Assembly (NCBI GenBank): GCA_030141605.1
Contig: JAQGDQ010000809.1
Coordinates: 1-64,000 of the forward strand
Direction of reading: 5' to 3'
Source: Tubiluchus corallicola
Lineage: Eukaryota > Priapulida > Priapulimorpha > Priapulimorphida > Tubiluchidae
Length of the DNA stretch: 64,000 bases
Part shown: piece by piece, positions 46,131 to 57,599 of the stretch
Numbering within the stretch: the first letter of the stretch is position 1
How the letters are laid out: every line of letters starts with the position of its first letter
Translations under genes and position numbers: made by a program
The notes under the pieces: model-generated
What the model saw: only the letters and a program-made list of their open reading frames with translations
The model's database searches: none
What the model was told of the DNA's origin: nothing

Positions 46131-46449
46131 GGTTTGAGGCTCTGAACAGTTAACGTTCGAACCTGAACGACCGTCTCATGAAAACTAGTGAATTGATTTT
46201 CTTAAAAGTACGATTTAATAAAACTAGTAAATTACCAGGACATATTAAATTATAATTTGTCATCTTTCACAGTTGAATAACATAAACTTTGGCAGTAAAC
46301 ATGTGGCTTAACAAATTTCTCAAACGTAAACGACCATATCACCACCACAAGCTATCGCAACACAAATAATTCGACTCGAATTAAGTCATCTTGTATGTGA
46401 TTTTAAGAAGGTATACAAAACTTGTCATAAAATAGTGGGTTACGTTTGA

Positions 46450-46725
46450 TGTTTTTTTTCAGTATGCGTCAACCAATCATTTGTGTTGTCATAACTTTAA
46501 ACTGCATCCGTCTTTTTCGAGATTTAACGTTTCAAAATTTTCATTTGCTAACAGAGAGGTGAACACTTGTAATGTACTGGATTCTCGTGTAGATCTCCCT
46601 ACCAGAATGTCAGTTTTCACTAAAAAATTAGCTAATGTTAATTTACTGCCCTATTTGCAACTTCATCCGAAACATGTAATTGTCATTGGCTTAATTGGTT
46701 CTCTTCAAACTGTATGATTGTATAA
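46450..46725 (+). mobile_element. LINE ORF2 C-terminal remnant
   Basis: The plus frame reads FSRFNVSKFSFANREVNTCN, then VLDSRVDLPTRMSVFTKKLA. This resembles the KxxFSxRVVNxWNxLPxxVVxxxSVxxFKxxL close of CR1-like LINEs, with the WNSLP core already decayed. Confidence 0.5.
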
Positions 46726-47339
46726 AGCGTGTTGTATATAGTATATAATTCATGTTTAGGTATATTTCATTAAGAGCTTTTTAATGAGAGATATTCGATT
46801 TTTGGGTATTGTTTTTACAGATTTTATTTTTGTGTATCTTTTTGTGTCATAGGGTCAGCGAAAGTGCGCATGCGCCTGCTGATTCTTTCTTTTACACAAT
46901 TTTAATATATGTATGAATGTCAATAATAAATATTAAATAATTAAATAAAATCCTTGCTGTTTTTAAAGCGTTGAATTAACAGTCTGACTGCACACATGCA
47001 GGCAAATACTAAAAAATTTAAATAAATTCTCTTACCATGCATGTTGTTAATTCATTCAAGGCAGTTGTGATGACATTGTCTAACTTTATGTAGTCATTCG
47101 GTTTGGTGATACTAGGGAAAATTACCATTGTTCCTTTTGGGTAATCGGTCGGAAGTTCGGCGTCGAAGCAAGTTGGAATTATATCTGAAATTAAATAGTA
47201 GTAATAATAAACAAATGCGCGCGAGTTTGAGTTATACAAGAATAAAAAGTTTTCCCGCAGGCGTATTCCACGTTTCAATTATTAGTTACGTAGAGGGTTT
47301 TTCATCGACTAGATTTAATTAAACCTTTGCGATTGTTTG

Positions 47340-47400
47340 TTTATTTACTTATTTTTTATTTATTTGTTTGTCTGCTTGTTTCTTTGCTTGTTTGCGTCGC
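47340..47400. repeat. (TTTG/TTTA)n low-complexity tract
   Basis: Tetranucleotide-like tttatttg, gtttgtctgcttg and gtttctttgcttg repeats. No gene. Confidence 0.7.
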
Positions 47401-47404
47401 ATCT

Positions 47405-49300
47405 CCTCCTAGCACTTTCAGCATAGTTTGAAATTTTCAATTTTTTTAGTATTTGATATTGTGGAGCAGGCATTTGTGTGCCTGTAGTTTTACAAAGCTT
47501 CCTTACAGGAAAAACCAACTCTCGAACAACATTTGTTGTCTTTTAATATGAACTTAACATACAATATACACGCATAAAATGTCTTGTTTAAAGATGCAAA
47601 AGAAACTTAAATCATTCGTATCTTCCGGTAAACGAACCTCGCTGTGGACATATTTAAAAAATGACGTAAGCTGGTGGACAGCACGAAGGCATGCGTAACA
47701 AAACTTCTGCAGTTCACTCAGAAATTTCACTATTATGGCTGACTAAGCATTTTTGTTTAACAATGTTTATGTAACAATGTTTATGTAAAGTCGCGGGAAT
47801 AATTAACAGTAACTTAAAGTGCTTACATAGCTTTAATCTACAGGCTTATACCTCACAATGGGAAAGTTGTATAAATATTCTAATTACAGATAAGCATGGA
47901 TGCCATGGAATTCTGCGGGGGCTGCAAGCACATAGTAGGTGCCAGGCGAGTTTCTTAGATTATGGAGTTCAGGTTTAGCTTGTTAAGATAATTATTATGT
48001 TACTTTGTCGGGGTTAACTAGCCGAGTGGGAAGTGTAACTGATTTTCATTGCACCGCCTGTAACGGGATTCTTTAAAAACCAAACAGAATATGACTAGTA
48101 ATCTCTCGTTTAACGTTTTGGGTAAATTTGTAATTGATAATAGTAACTGCAGCTGCAACTGCACCTGGCGGGGTAAGTGTTCATGTTGCACGGTAACCGG
48201 ATGACATCATTCTTCGCTCAAGTGAGCGCGCCAAAGCTTGAAGTGATCGCGACTTTAATTTGATTTTATTAATTACAGGAGGCGCTTATCACAGTTTTAT
48301 TTCTGAAATTCTATTATATTTTTCTCAAATACTAAAATAAACCCAACTTCCCGAGATCCATGGCTTTTGTTTCAACTAAAAAAACATTGTATATTCAAGA
48401 GTCAAATTAGGCGGTCAAATAAAATAAATGATTATAATTTGATCTTATATATATATATTTCGATACATTCATTCGCAGTACTAAACTGAGTAAAGGTGAG
48501 CTCAAAAATAAGAAAATAAATAAAATAAAAAATCAATAATATCGGTGCGGCAATGTTAGCTCTTCAGTGATGAACCAGAACAGCGCACATGTAGCTTCTT
48601 TACTGATGACCTGTCTAGACTATCATTAATCAGACTCAAAGTTGTCATTCGTGCATTTTTTTGGTGAGTTTAGTGTGTTGAGACTATCACGCCTTCTAAA
48701 TGGAAAACAGTAAGCAATCAAAGTTGTGCAAATATTCGGGAAAAATTTCATCAGGACAAAATCGCCGGGAAGGCGTGCTAATCGCATAAGATTATTTCTT
48801 CAATATCGCGCAAATTTGTTTTGTCTGCATTTTCAACTTTTGCGTGTCACTCACTCGTGTGCACAACGATTTATCATGGATGCATAATAGTCTAGAGAGG
48901 GCAAAAGAATTCTTTGCTCAAAATTGATTTACAAACGCTTATCTTTCTTAGAAATTTATGAACGTATAATTGTATGTTTACAAGAATGTGTCGTATTAAA
49001 CGTTTCTTATAGAAAATAACGATAATGACGAGAAATGAAGAATGAACCATCTGTTAAAAACATTGCTAACACATTTAATTTTATTTACTTCTATTCAACA
49101 TTTATTCTATTTGGTCTGTAACTGATCAGATCTTTGTGAACTGGGGGTTAAGCAATGCTGGTTTTATGCGCAGAGCTGTCACAAATATTATCTTATTATA
49201 TTATCGTATTATATCGCATCGGCGTAGAACGTGAGATAAAACGTACTAGCTGTCGAGCAACATTATTCAGTGTGACTTTGTTGTTAGCGCACATTATTTC
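47405..49300. other. No gene seen; upstream region of the GPCR
   Basis: This lies inside the large minus-strand intron. It contains a short (TA)n at about 48446-48460 and a GC-richer stretch near 48150-48250. An in-frame TGA at 49307-49309 shows that the GPCR does not extend further 5' in the same exon. Confidence 0.45.
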
Positions 49301-49318
49301 ACATACTGAAGTAACACT

Positions 49319-50881
49319 ATGCTCTCGACACAGGCAATTGCAACTCTAATTATTTGGTGCAGCGTAGAGGCGGCAACATTACTTCCCATTGCTGGTGGCG
49401 CCAAAATTCACGAACTTACCAATAAAACCGAACACGAGTATTCTAAACACAGGAGTGAAATTTTCAGGCAAAAGAAATCGAACTTGCTTATATGCACCCC
49501 TGAAGTCATTGAAGAAGACCGCGAAGTAAACGAAAGAAACCATGATTTTATAAGCGATTGTATTAAAACAAAGACCGCAGGACGGAGAACAAAATACCAA
49601 AACAACAATGGTATTAACTTAAGTAAATATGTTGATGTCTTAAATGTCACTAGCAATGTGATGACTGGGCAACATGAAAATCACACTGCCAACCATATTG
49701 TAGATGATGATAATACAGATGAGAATGCAAAAACCGACAATGAAGGAATCTCGCACGGAAAAGAAGTTGCTGAGTCTATTGAATATTTCTTGAACCACAT
49801 AGCATCGCAAATCATTTTTGTTTTTGGATTCGTGGGAAATTCGATAAACATCATTGTTTTCAGCCGTAGTAACCGTTTCCACTCTATTTCTTACCGTTAC
49901 CTGCTGTGGATGTCAGTGGCTGATTTCACTTCTATTCCTTTCTTCTATTCCGTGCGTCTCTGCAGGACCCTTAAACCTTGGAATCATGTGAGGGCTTGGT
50001 ATCTTGGACATATTGGCGTCACTTGTCTTAACTGGTTTAAATTTACAAGTAACTATTTAGTTGCTGCTTTGACGCTGGATAGATACATTGCCGTAGCTCA
50101 TCCATTTTCAATCAAAACAGTCAGGAATAAAAAAACTGTCAATTTCATCATCATCTTCGCTTTCACTTTTTCTCTTGTTTTGGTGTTTCCCGATTTTTTT
50201 CGAAACATGGTTGTTGAAACATATTCGGATCCGGCAACGGGAGAGACTACATATGTTTACAAGCCAGTCCGCTACTATGTTAACCATCCAGCATACAAAT
50301 ACTTCTACTCTTGGGCAAGAGCATTGTTTGGACAAATTATTACCACCCTGTGCGTTGTCATTTTCAATCCGCTAACAATGTGGTCGTTTCACAAAAGGAC
50401 TGTCAGGCGCGTCCAGATGGTGAATGAAGTCCGTCCTGTTGGGCAAAAGAAGATCAGCCGTGATGAACGCCATCTCTTGATTCTCTTGGCAACAGCATCC
50501 ATCATCTTCATCATTTTCACCTTGCCAAACACCATTGTCGCACTGGCACGTAGGGCCGACCACTCGCTGTTGAAAGATCCAGTTTTTGCCTCTGTCAGAC
50601 ATGTGGCCAACACACTAGCATTCATAAACCAGGCCATGAACATGTATATGTATACTTTCATCTGTAGAGATTATAGGAAAAGTCTCGTGGAAATCATTTG
50701 TAGAAAGAAAAATGCTGTAAGCGAAGTATCACGTACTTCAGAACCTTCACGTCTCGCTGGAACTAGTTCCAAGTTCACGCTTTCTGCAGGCAAGACTACA
50801 AAGATCGGGCACAGTGTTGATAACTTGGAAAAATCTGACCAACCAGGCAACAGTAAAAAAGTTTTTGTCCATGAATTTTGA
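49319..50881 (+). CDS. Rhodopsin-class (class A) seven-transmembrane receptor, intronless, 520 aa
   Basis: A single uninterrupted frame. Residues 1-20 look like a signal peptide (AIATLIIWCSVEAA), followed by a 140-residue hydrophilic ectodomain with N-glycosylation motifs (NKT, NLS, NVT, NHT). Seven hydrophobic segments lie at about residues 162-185, 190-214, 237-259, 270-294, 332-357, 384-410 and 426-450. TM1 has GNSINIIVF, TM2 MSVADF, and TM3 ends with DRY (D254-R255-Y256). TM6 has FTLPNTI in place of CWxP, and TM7 has NQAMNMYMY in place of NPxxY. The tail has IICRKK, a possible palmitoylation site, then many Ser/Thr. The second extracellular loop has no cysteine, so the usual TM3-ECL2 disulfide cannot form. 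It resembles peptide-type orphan GPCRs expanded in lophotrochozoans; the ligand is unknown. The start is supported by an upstream in-frame TGA at 49307. It lies antisense inside a pentraxin-gene intron. Intronless structure suggests an old retrocopy or a family habit. Confidence 0.93.
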   Translation: MLSTQAIATLIIWCSVEAATLLPIAGGAKIHELTNKTEHEYSKHRSEIFRQKKSNLLICTPEVIEEDREVNERNHDFISDCIKTKTAGRRTKYQNNNGINLSKYVDVLNVTSNVMTGQHENHTANHIVDDDNTDENAKTDNEGISHGKEVAESIEYFLNHIASQIIFVFGFVGNSINIIVFSRSNRFHSISYRYLLWMSVADFTSIPFFYSVRLCRTLKPWNHVRAWYLGHIGVTCLNWFKFTSNYLVAALTLDRYIAVAHPFSIKTVRNKKTVNFIIIFAFTFSLVLVFPDFFRNMVVETYSDPATGETTYVYKPVRYYVNHPAYKYFYSWARALFGQIITTLCVVIFNPLTMWSFHKRTVRRVQMVNEVRPVGQKKISRDERHLLILLATASIIFIIFTLPNTIVALARRADHSLLKDPVFASVRHVANTLAFINQAMNMYMYTFICRDYRKSLVEIICRKKNAVSEVSRTSEPSRLAGTSSKFTLSAGKTTKIGHSVDNLEKSDQPGNSKKVFVHEF

Positions 50882-51033
50882 GATTTTACAGATCTTGGTG
50901 GGACGTGAGATTTGTTGTTGCTCCTTGCTTTTTCTTTTTTTCATTATCTTTTTTCTTTTCTTCTTTTTCCTTATTTTGCTTTTTCAATTTTTTCCACAAT
51001 ACTGATATTCAGTACGTAATACAAACACAATTG

Positions 51034-51039
51034 AATAAA
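51034..51039 (+). terminator. Poly(A) signal of the GPCR gene
   Basis: AATAAA lies about 155 bases after the TGA stop, beyond a T/C-rich tract at 50930-50990. Confidence 0.55.
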
Positions 51040-51044
51040 TAAGC

Positions 51045-54000
51045 GAAGTTCATCAAATGAAATGTTATAAAAAGCATTGAGCCTCTATTCCTATACTTTT
51101 ATTGATCTCATTATGTTATCTAGAACATAACCTGTAAACTGTTATCAATAGCAAATTGCCCTAAGTGTAAAAACGAAATGAACAGATACTTGATTACTTT
51201 ACTATCACTAAAAAATTTGACTGGTAACTTGAAGATTTTCATGGTATTAGTGTATAAACTGAAAGCAGAACGGCTTAAACTACATCAAATTCACATTAGA
51301 GTTTTTAGCTAAACTTACAGGTGTACATGCAAATTCGCTCTGGTTTTTGATTTTTTAAACTTTAGACGAATCAGGATTTAGAACTGGTTAAGAATGGGAT
51401 TTTTTAAATTCAAGATATTCTGTTCAATGAAACAAATAAGTATCTCTGTGTAGGTGATGATAAGGTGTTTTTTGTATACATGTTGTAAGTGTTTTAATAG
51501 GTATCATTTAAGAAAGTCGTTAGCTTAATATTGTTTAATTCATGTGTTCCTTTCTCTTGAACTGTTTTTCAGCAGATTAAGGGAGTTCCTACAGGAGATA
51601 ACTGCAGCCTGTTGTGTTACCGTGAGTTTTCATTTATGCACCAGCTGCTTAAATTAGCTAGGATATTAAAACCCAGGATAAAAAGTTTGGTTTGTCTAAA
51701 ATGCTTTCACTCACATGTAGATACACTCACTGACGACGTGTATCTGGTTAATTATAAGAATTATAAGTTTTTTTGGCAACATTATTCACAGTAGTTATCC
51801 AGAAGTGGTGGCATTGATGATGATAGGCATTGAGCTCATTTGGATATAGCTGGCGAGGAAGTGCATACTATCACGGAAGTCTTTCATATAGTAGACAATT
51901 TTCCATTTTCTCTGGTAAATTATATTTTTCTTATAGTAACTAACTTGACTACTTGAGCTGCTTGACTTTGCAAGGATTAGTTAAAGTAAAGAAAAATTTT
52001 TATTGAGAGTCTTAAAACTGATCGAGGTTATGTCAGATACTGGATACTCGAGACCAGGTCCATTGAAGGCTAGTGATCGTATGTTTCAAGATAATCGTAA
52101 CTTGCAATGTAAGTTCTAGTTGATTTCTGATAAGGAAGTTTCTTTCGGGTAGTAGTATATATACGACTTTTCAATCCGACATTTGCTGCCATTCAAATTA
52201 TTTCACTAACCTAACTTTACTAATTCCCATCGTCAGCTCTCTGCATTATCATTTCCATCTTTTTTACCTTCGTTTTTTGCACCCTAAAAGCTGCACCACT
52301 AATTTCATTATAGTAGCACAAGCAATGCTTCTTGACTATAATAGTGTAAGCAACAATTTAGGTAAATATTACACCATGTTCATTTTATTAAATATTACTA
52401 TAATTATGAAGTTCTACGTACTGTGACTTATATCGTGTTTTGTTGTATACCATATTGTTGTGTGGAGTTGTCGTAATAAAAATAAAAAAGATGCTGTTAT
52501 CCCGTTTATTTATTTATTCATTTATTTATTTTATTTTATTTATTTATTGTTGTCATTATTATTATTATTGTTATTTGTTTTCAATTTGTTTTCTAAATAT
52601 GTTTATTATTTTGTTATTTATTTCCATATTGATTTATTTATTGCATTCAGTTTGCATACATTTATTGTTGTAATTACTGTTAATTGTACTTTAACGTTGT
52701 TTTAGCTTTGGAAATTTAAATGGGTAATTACTGATTTTTTGAAGTAATTATTGGCATGTATTTTATGGAATGACAAAGCACGCTAGGAAAAGTCTCTGAA
52801 GTTTACCCTTCAACGCTTTTCTTAGGCATTATATATAATGCAAAAGTCTGTTTGGGCAAAGTATGTAAGTGTTGAGTTTTGGACATGCTTTTTCTCGGCA
52901 TTTTGTAGAATGTTGAATAAATTTTAGTTAATGTAAAAATAAAATAAACTGTCAGCTGTTTTATATAATTTTCATATGCAATTTAATGCCAATTTTGTGC
53001 CAATCTAAGATTGAGTCCAGAAATGCCAGAATGTCAGTAAAAATTGGACAGTTGCAGCTTGATCACCGAATAAACTTTAAACATTAAGACGTGTGTACAT
53101 AACTAGTAGTCTAGTAGTAGAAAAGTAGTCTAGCTCGTAATACTACAGTCTAACACACTGTGGCTTCTAATGCATACTACCGTGGGAAGGGGTAATGGAG
53201 CAAAACGTTTATACCTGCAACATTTACAAAGTCATAACGCGCTTCATGTATGTCCGTTTCATTTATTCCTGCTAGTGCCGCTCTTCTTCCGTTGTAATGA
53301 CGTAATGACTCAGGAGACCAATTCTTGCATTAACCATGTAGACGGTATTCGAGAGTTTGTGGGACAACAGTTAAGCTTTTCGAATCTGCCGCTTTTCTTG
53401 GGACTTGGTCTTCTTGAGTCAAAGCAAAAGCTGTTAAGCTTTTGAATTTGAATAATGTTTATTTGAAAGTGGACTTTAACTCGTCTTTGTGGCAACGAAG
53501 AAGACATCGTTATGTTCTCGGTGCTCTGGGTTTCTGTTCATTCGAGGACAGTAATATTGGGGAAGCAGTAGTGGCATTTCATGTTCGTGATGGAGCGAAG
53601 CTTTTACTAATGAAAACCTTCGAGATCTTTGGTGTCACAGTAATAGTGAGTCTAAGATTTGCTGCCATAGGGGAAGATTTAGGTTACGACAGCTTGATCA
53701 TTATTTCACTTTTAGCTTTATGTCTTTGTTCTTAAAAACTCGTTTCGTAAAAGCCGTTCCAATTTATGCTCAATACTTTTTTTCGGAAATGCATTTGCAG
53801 AAAGTAGGCCTATAACTTCCTAGGCATGGAAAATGCACGGTGAGCGGCTTGTCAGAGATGAAGATGTGCATCCGTCGCCAATTGAACCACTTGCTTACTA
53901 AGTTGTTTTATGCATACTATACAACGCCCGAGGAATGTATTGTACATCCGGGGAACGTCAAATTCACTTCGAATTATGTTCATTTTGCACTTAATCAAAA

Positions 54001-54240
54001 TCACATAAATTTACGCATTCTATGTAGAATCTAGCCATTATAATTATACAAAACATCTAGAAAGTGTAAAAATGTCAAAATGCCATAGGTCGGATATCAT
54101 AAAAGTGTATCTTACAATTTAAGACTCAATATTGGCAAACCTAGTGTCACCTTGAAACTGGAAGATACTGTCCATAGCTACAGATATTAAAATTTATAGT
54201 GACATTGAAAAAATGTTGTAATCGTATACAGTAGTGGGGC
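51045..54240. other. No recognisable gene
   Basis: AT-rich intron sequence of the minus-strand gene. It includes a TTAT/TATTTAT low-complexity stretch at about 52500-52680. The block 53160-53740 is closer to average GC and has several medium open frames, but none shows a domain. Confidence 0.45.
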
Positions 54241-54369
54241 CGCCAGTTAACTCACTTGTAGTCCTTTTACGGACACTATCACAGATCTTGTTGAAGTTAC
54301 ACCAAGATAATACAAAAGCTCACCAGTCGCCATTGTTAACACAGCCCATAGAAACTGAAACGGATACAG

Positions 54370-54433
54370 TATAAGGTATCCACGCATCATGTGGTTACCG
54401 TGGTCGTGGGTTCGACACTCGCTTTGGGTGTAC

Positions 54434-54479
<46 letters not shown>

Positions 54480-54490
54480 ATATATATAAA
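54370..54490 (+). mobile_element. Possible SINE tail with (TA)n microsatellite
   Basis: A pol III B-box-like gtGGGTTCGACACtc near 54408-54420 follows tggttaccgtggtc and is directly followed by a (TA)n/(TGTA)n run at 54435-54488. A tRNA-derived head followed by a TA-rich tail is a common SINE layout. The 5' part is not clear. Confidence 0.4.
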
Positions 54491-54904
54491 TGAATCAGAC
54501 TCGAACCACAACGCAATCATCTTGTTGTAAAGGAAAACCAGAATTGGGAAATCTAAAAAGCCGGCGTATTAACAATGTAAGACAATCGAAATTTTGACAA
54601 AAGCAGGTGCCATTATCAGAAAACAAAAATCGAAACACGAGAAGCAGAAATTTTATGGCCGTCTGTACCCACAAAACTGAACATTTCACAAGTTCACAAC
54701 CAGTAATTTCTATTGCTCTCTTCTAGTGGCGGAACAACTGGACAATCAAATTTACTGCTAGATTGCAAGGACTTGTGTGGTCTAGATAGGTCAGACATTG
54801 TTTATGCGAAGAAAAAACCTCATGATGTATTCTGCTCACAAGTAGATGGTATATGCACTATGTTTTCATAAATTTGAATGAATGTACCTTAGGAAAAAAC
54901 AGTT

Positions 54905-55200
54905 ATTTCGCCAGGGTATATTCGACCATACGTGACGCTTGACTTAGAGGAAAAGGAAACCTCGTTAACTCCACCAACAAAGCCATATGTTGAAACAAAT
55001 TAGTGTTGATGTGCACTTCTTCAAAAAGTAGCATAAGTGAAAAATCTAATTTAGCTGATGCACACGCAGGTGAAGCTGCTATTGAGTTAATATCTTGTAA
55101 GTATTCCGGTAATGTCCGTAACGTGCTAGGAATCATCTTGCCTGTGTTTGAAGAATTGCGTTATCTTTGCAAACAAGCAATATCTAAATCAATTTAACAA
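54905..55200 (+). other. Open stretch of unknown origin
   Basis: The plus frame contains SNLADAHAGEAAIELISCKY and SGNVRNVLGIILPVFEELRY, ending in a stop at 55197. It looks like the end of a helical coding region, possibly from a transposable element, but I do not recognise it and the region before it has no clear exon border. Confidence 0.2.
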
Positions 55201-55204
55201 AAGT

Positions 55205-56040
55205 TATCAGATGGGGACATTTTCGAAGAGAGGCCATTACTTAGACAGTAAAATGGCGTTAAGGTAACAGCAAACTTTATTAGGTTAACACACAAACAGG
55301 AACGTAAAATCCCATACACAATCCAAAAAAACCTGCATCATTGCGTGTCGGAAATCCCCATCCAGGCGGTAAATTAACATCGCCATCTACAGGTAATAGC
55401 AGTAAAACATCATGGCTTTACCTCTTACAATTTGTGATAAAAATTAATGAAACGTAAACTACAAAAGTAATGATTTTTATTGTAAGACAATCAAACTGAG
55501 TAACATAAAATATTCCATAGTTTGTAAGTCGAACAGTTAACCGCCAAGTCATGAACTGTACCATATGGGAATATACATGTACTAAAACGAACTCGACATT
55601 GACTGACAGAGCAGGACTTTCGACTCGAGTCGAACTTGTTCTTTTACTCTTCTTAGTTCGCTGCATTTGTAACTAAGTTTAAGACAGTTGGCTAAAACTC
55701 GGCTTTTAAAAATTTATGGAAAATGTGGACATAGAATGTAGTGCTGTGTTCAGATTAAACTTATTTTTACCGGTAGGGCACATATAATTATCTTTTGAGA
55801 CAATATACAGGCCTTAATTAAAGCCTAACAGGCCACCAACCAATTTAGCATTTTCAAGTATTAGTTTACTCACATTGGACCAGTTCTCAACTAGCAAGAT
55901 GAATTTGCAATTAATTAAGAGCCTGAATAAAAATGTAATGAAATAGTTAAAAATAATGTACGAGATAACGAATTAATGATGGATAAATCCAGTGTTTTAA
56001 CTTGAAACCGAATTAAATCGAAAATAAGAAATATGGAAAA
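55205..56040. other. No recognisable gene
   Basis: AT-rich; no domain, RNA gene or array seen. Confidence 0.5.
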
Positions 56041-56048
56041 ATCTTTAC

Positions 56049-56113
56049 TAAGCTTGGATTTGAACAGGATTCCTTGAGTGGTCTCCCATCATTAACACCG
56101 GACCACACAGTCC
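56049..56113 (-). mobile_element. tRNA-like (SINE) fragment
   Basis: The minus strand reads ggactgtgtggtccggtgtt, then aatgatgggagaccactcaa, then ggaatcctGTTCAAATCCaag. It has an A-box-like start, a possible anticodon arm and a B box (GTTCAAATCC). The match to a real tRNA is too poor for a functional gene, so it is probably the head of a degenerate SINE. Confidence 0.4.
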
Positions 56114-56119
56114 TGAAGT

Positions 56120-57140
56120 TTATTCCTAATAATATTAATTAATGATCGAGTGAATACACATTTATCAAATTTTCGAAAAGTAGAAACAGTCGGGACTGCC
56201 TCTCTACGTGCTCCGAGATCTTCTGGATTAAAATTCCGGCACAAAGACCACTAACAGAAATTCAGTTGAAAGTCATTCGTAGCCTCAAGCCTTTACATGC
56301 AAGCTTACCTTTAATCTCTTTGGTTGAGTAACGCAATTGTCCTTTATGCTCGCCAAGTTCTCTACTATAATATCCTAAACAAAATATCATTTTAAATTAT
56401 TTACAGACTGCATAGTCTAATACGCGAATTCATGGAAGAGGGACGTTCCTGGCAAAGCTGAGGCCGATTCTAGCACGACATGTACACCACCTGTAATTTT
56501 ATCGTTGTGTAAAAGATTCTTAGTATTAACTTAAATGGGACGGGCAAGTTGCAAGATAGAACTTTCGTCCATCGACCTAACATTCCCAGCTAGATCGAAT
56601 GAACGCAAGTACTATGAATATTGGTGACTAAACCTGCTCATTTGACTCTCAGAAATCCTTGCTTCAGCTTATCAAGATATTTGAATGCATACACCTGTAA
56701 TATACAAGATACAAGGTACAAGATACAATACAAAATAATATGCCCTTATACTTAGAACTGAAGGCGAAACAGTCCTTCACAGGTCATAAAATTATATTAT
56801 TTAGGCGACAATTTTGAAATGGGACATCTGGGCGTCTTAAAAACTATAATATATGTGAGAATGAAATTTTCTGAATTAGTTTTTGTATAAGAGGCCTTTT
56901 TTAGAAAACGTGTTTACAATGTTATTCCTTTTTTGCAAAATTTCGTTTCGCTAATTCTGAAAGTATAATTTTTTATTATGCAAGACACTCTAAGCCAATT
57001 ATACGTAATGATATATAACACCCTAACATATGGATCACCGTAACCGGCATTGGAGTCTAGAACTGACGTCTACAGGTGATAATTATAGGACTTGGCGCTA
57101 GAAGTCTTGGAGCCAGTTTCAAGGCCTTGCTTTCTATTCG
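56120..57140. other. No recognisable gene
   Basis: AT-rich intron sequence of the minus-strand pentraxin-like gene. Nothing diagnostic was seen apart from a short tacaagatacaag repeat near 56705-56730. Confidence 0.45.
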
Positions 57141-57599
57141 TACTTACCATCTTCTATACCAGTCTGTGTTATCAAAGCCATGCCAAAAAGAATTCCAGCA
57201 ACCAAAACCTGTAAAGTGAAGATAGCATTATCACAGTTAGAACCGCATTAACAGATTTTTTACATAACAGCACACTTATGTTATCATGACATCAACATCA
57301 CAGACAAACAACAAAAAGAGACAAACTATTGCAAATCACCTAATCTGTAACGGCACACACATGCAAAATTACCGCCAAAGGAAAAGGGTCATCAGGTGAG
57401 TCACCGGGAAAGATTCAGATTTTGGTCCCTACTCATTATCCTCAAACTCTCCTGGCGAGAGCCAGTCACATTGAATGCCCAACCTTAGATGTCAATGTGA
57501 TAACTACAGACAACACGTAACACAAAGCACACACAGAACATCAACGTAAACCAACTGCAACAATGACAAAAGAAGAGAAGGGGTTCCTACAACAAGACC

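Larger units (their letters stand above)
39544..57208 (-). pseudogene. Pentraxin/LamG-fold secreted protein gene with an in-frame stop
   Basis: Minus-strand exons 57148-57208, 47036-47184, 45258-45394, 43337-43461, 40966-41130 and 39544-39815 join in perfect phase. The first encodes the core of a signal peptide (VLVAGILFGMALITQ). Next comes TMVIFPSITKPNDYIKLD then LTTCM|WIKLSD, the usual start of a pentraxin domain (xVxFP...YVxL...FTVCxW). Then follow QYVLWVNEDSLRLYVGPGK, WHFVCGSFKTSSGTAEYWLS and VDGMSTG, and the pentraxin signature region GVLIFGQDQSDAGA...FRGMVTGITVSD. The last exon adds CLNTGNLFSWGD and an unusual helical-looking 50-residue tail. Such proteins are secreted ligand-binding beta-sandwich lectins. 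In exon 43337-43461 a TAA stands immediately before the conserved WHFVC, so as written the protein is truncated mid-domain. It is classed as a pseudogene on that single lesion; a polymorphism, a sequencing error or a mis-placed splice is possible. The start-codon exon upstream of 57208 was not found. The 10-kb intron contains the GPCR gene on the other strand. Confidence 0.72.

Noticed and set aside
49155-49349. Upstream open frame as an N-terminal extension of the GPCR
   Set aside because: It is in a different frame, and the GPCR frame has a TGA at 49307-49309 just before its first Met.
56049-56113. Functional tRNA or 5S rRNA gene
   Set aside because: The B box and a gatgggagacc phrase are suggestive, but acceptor and D-arm pairing do not close. 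A degenerate SINE head is more likely.
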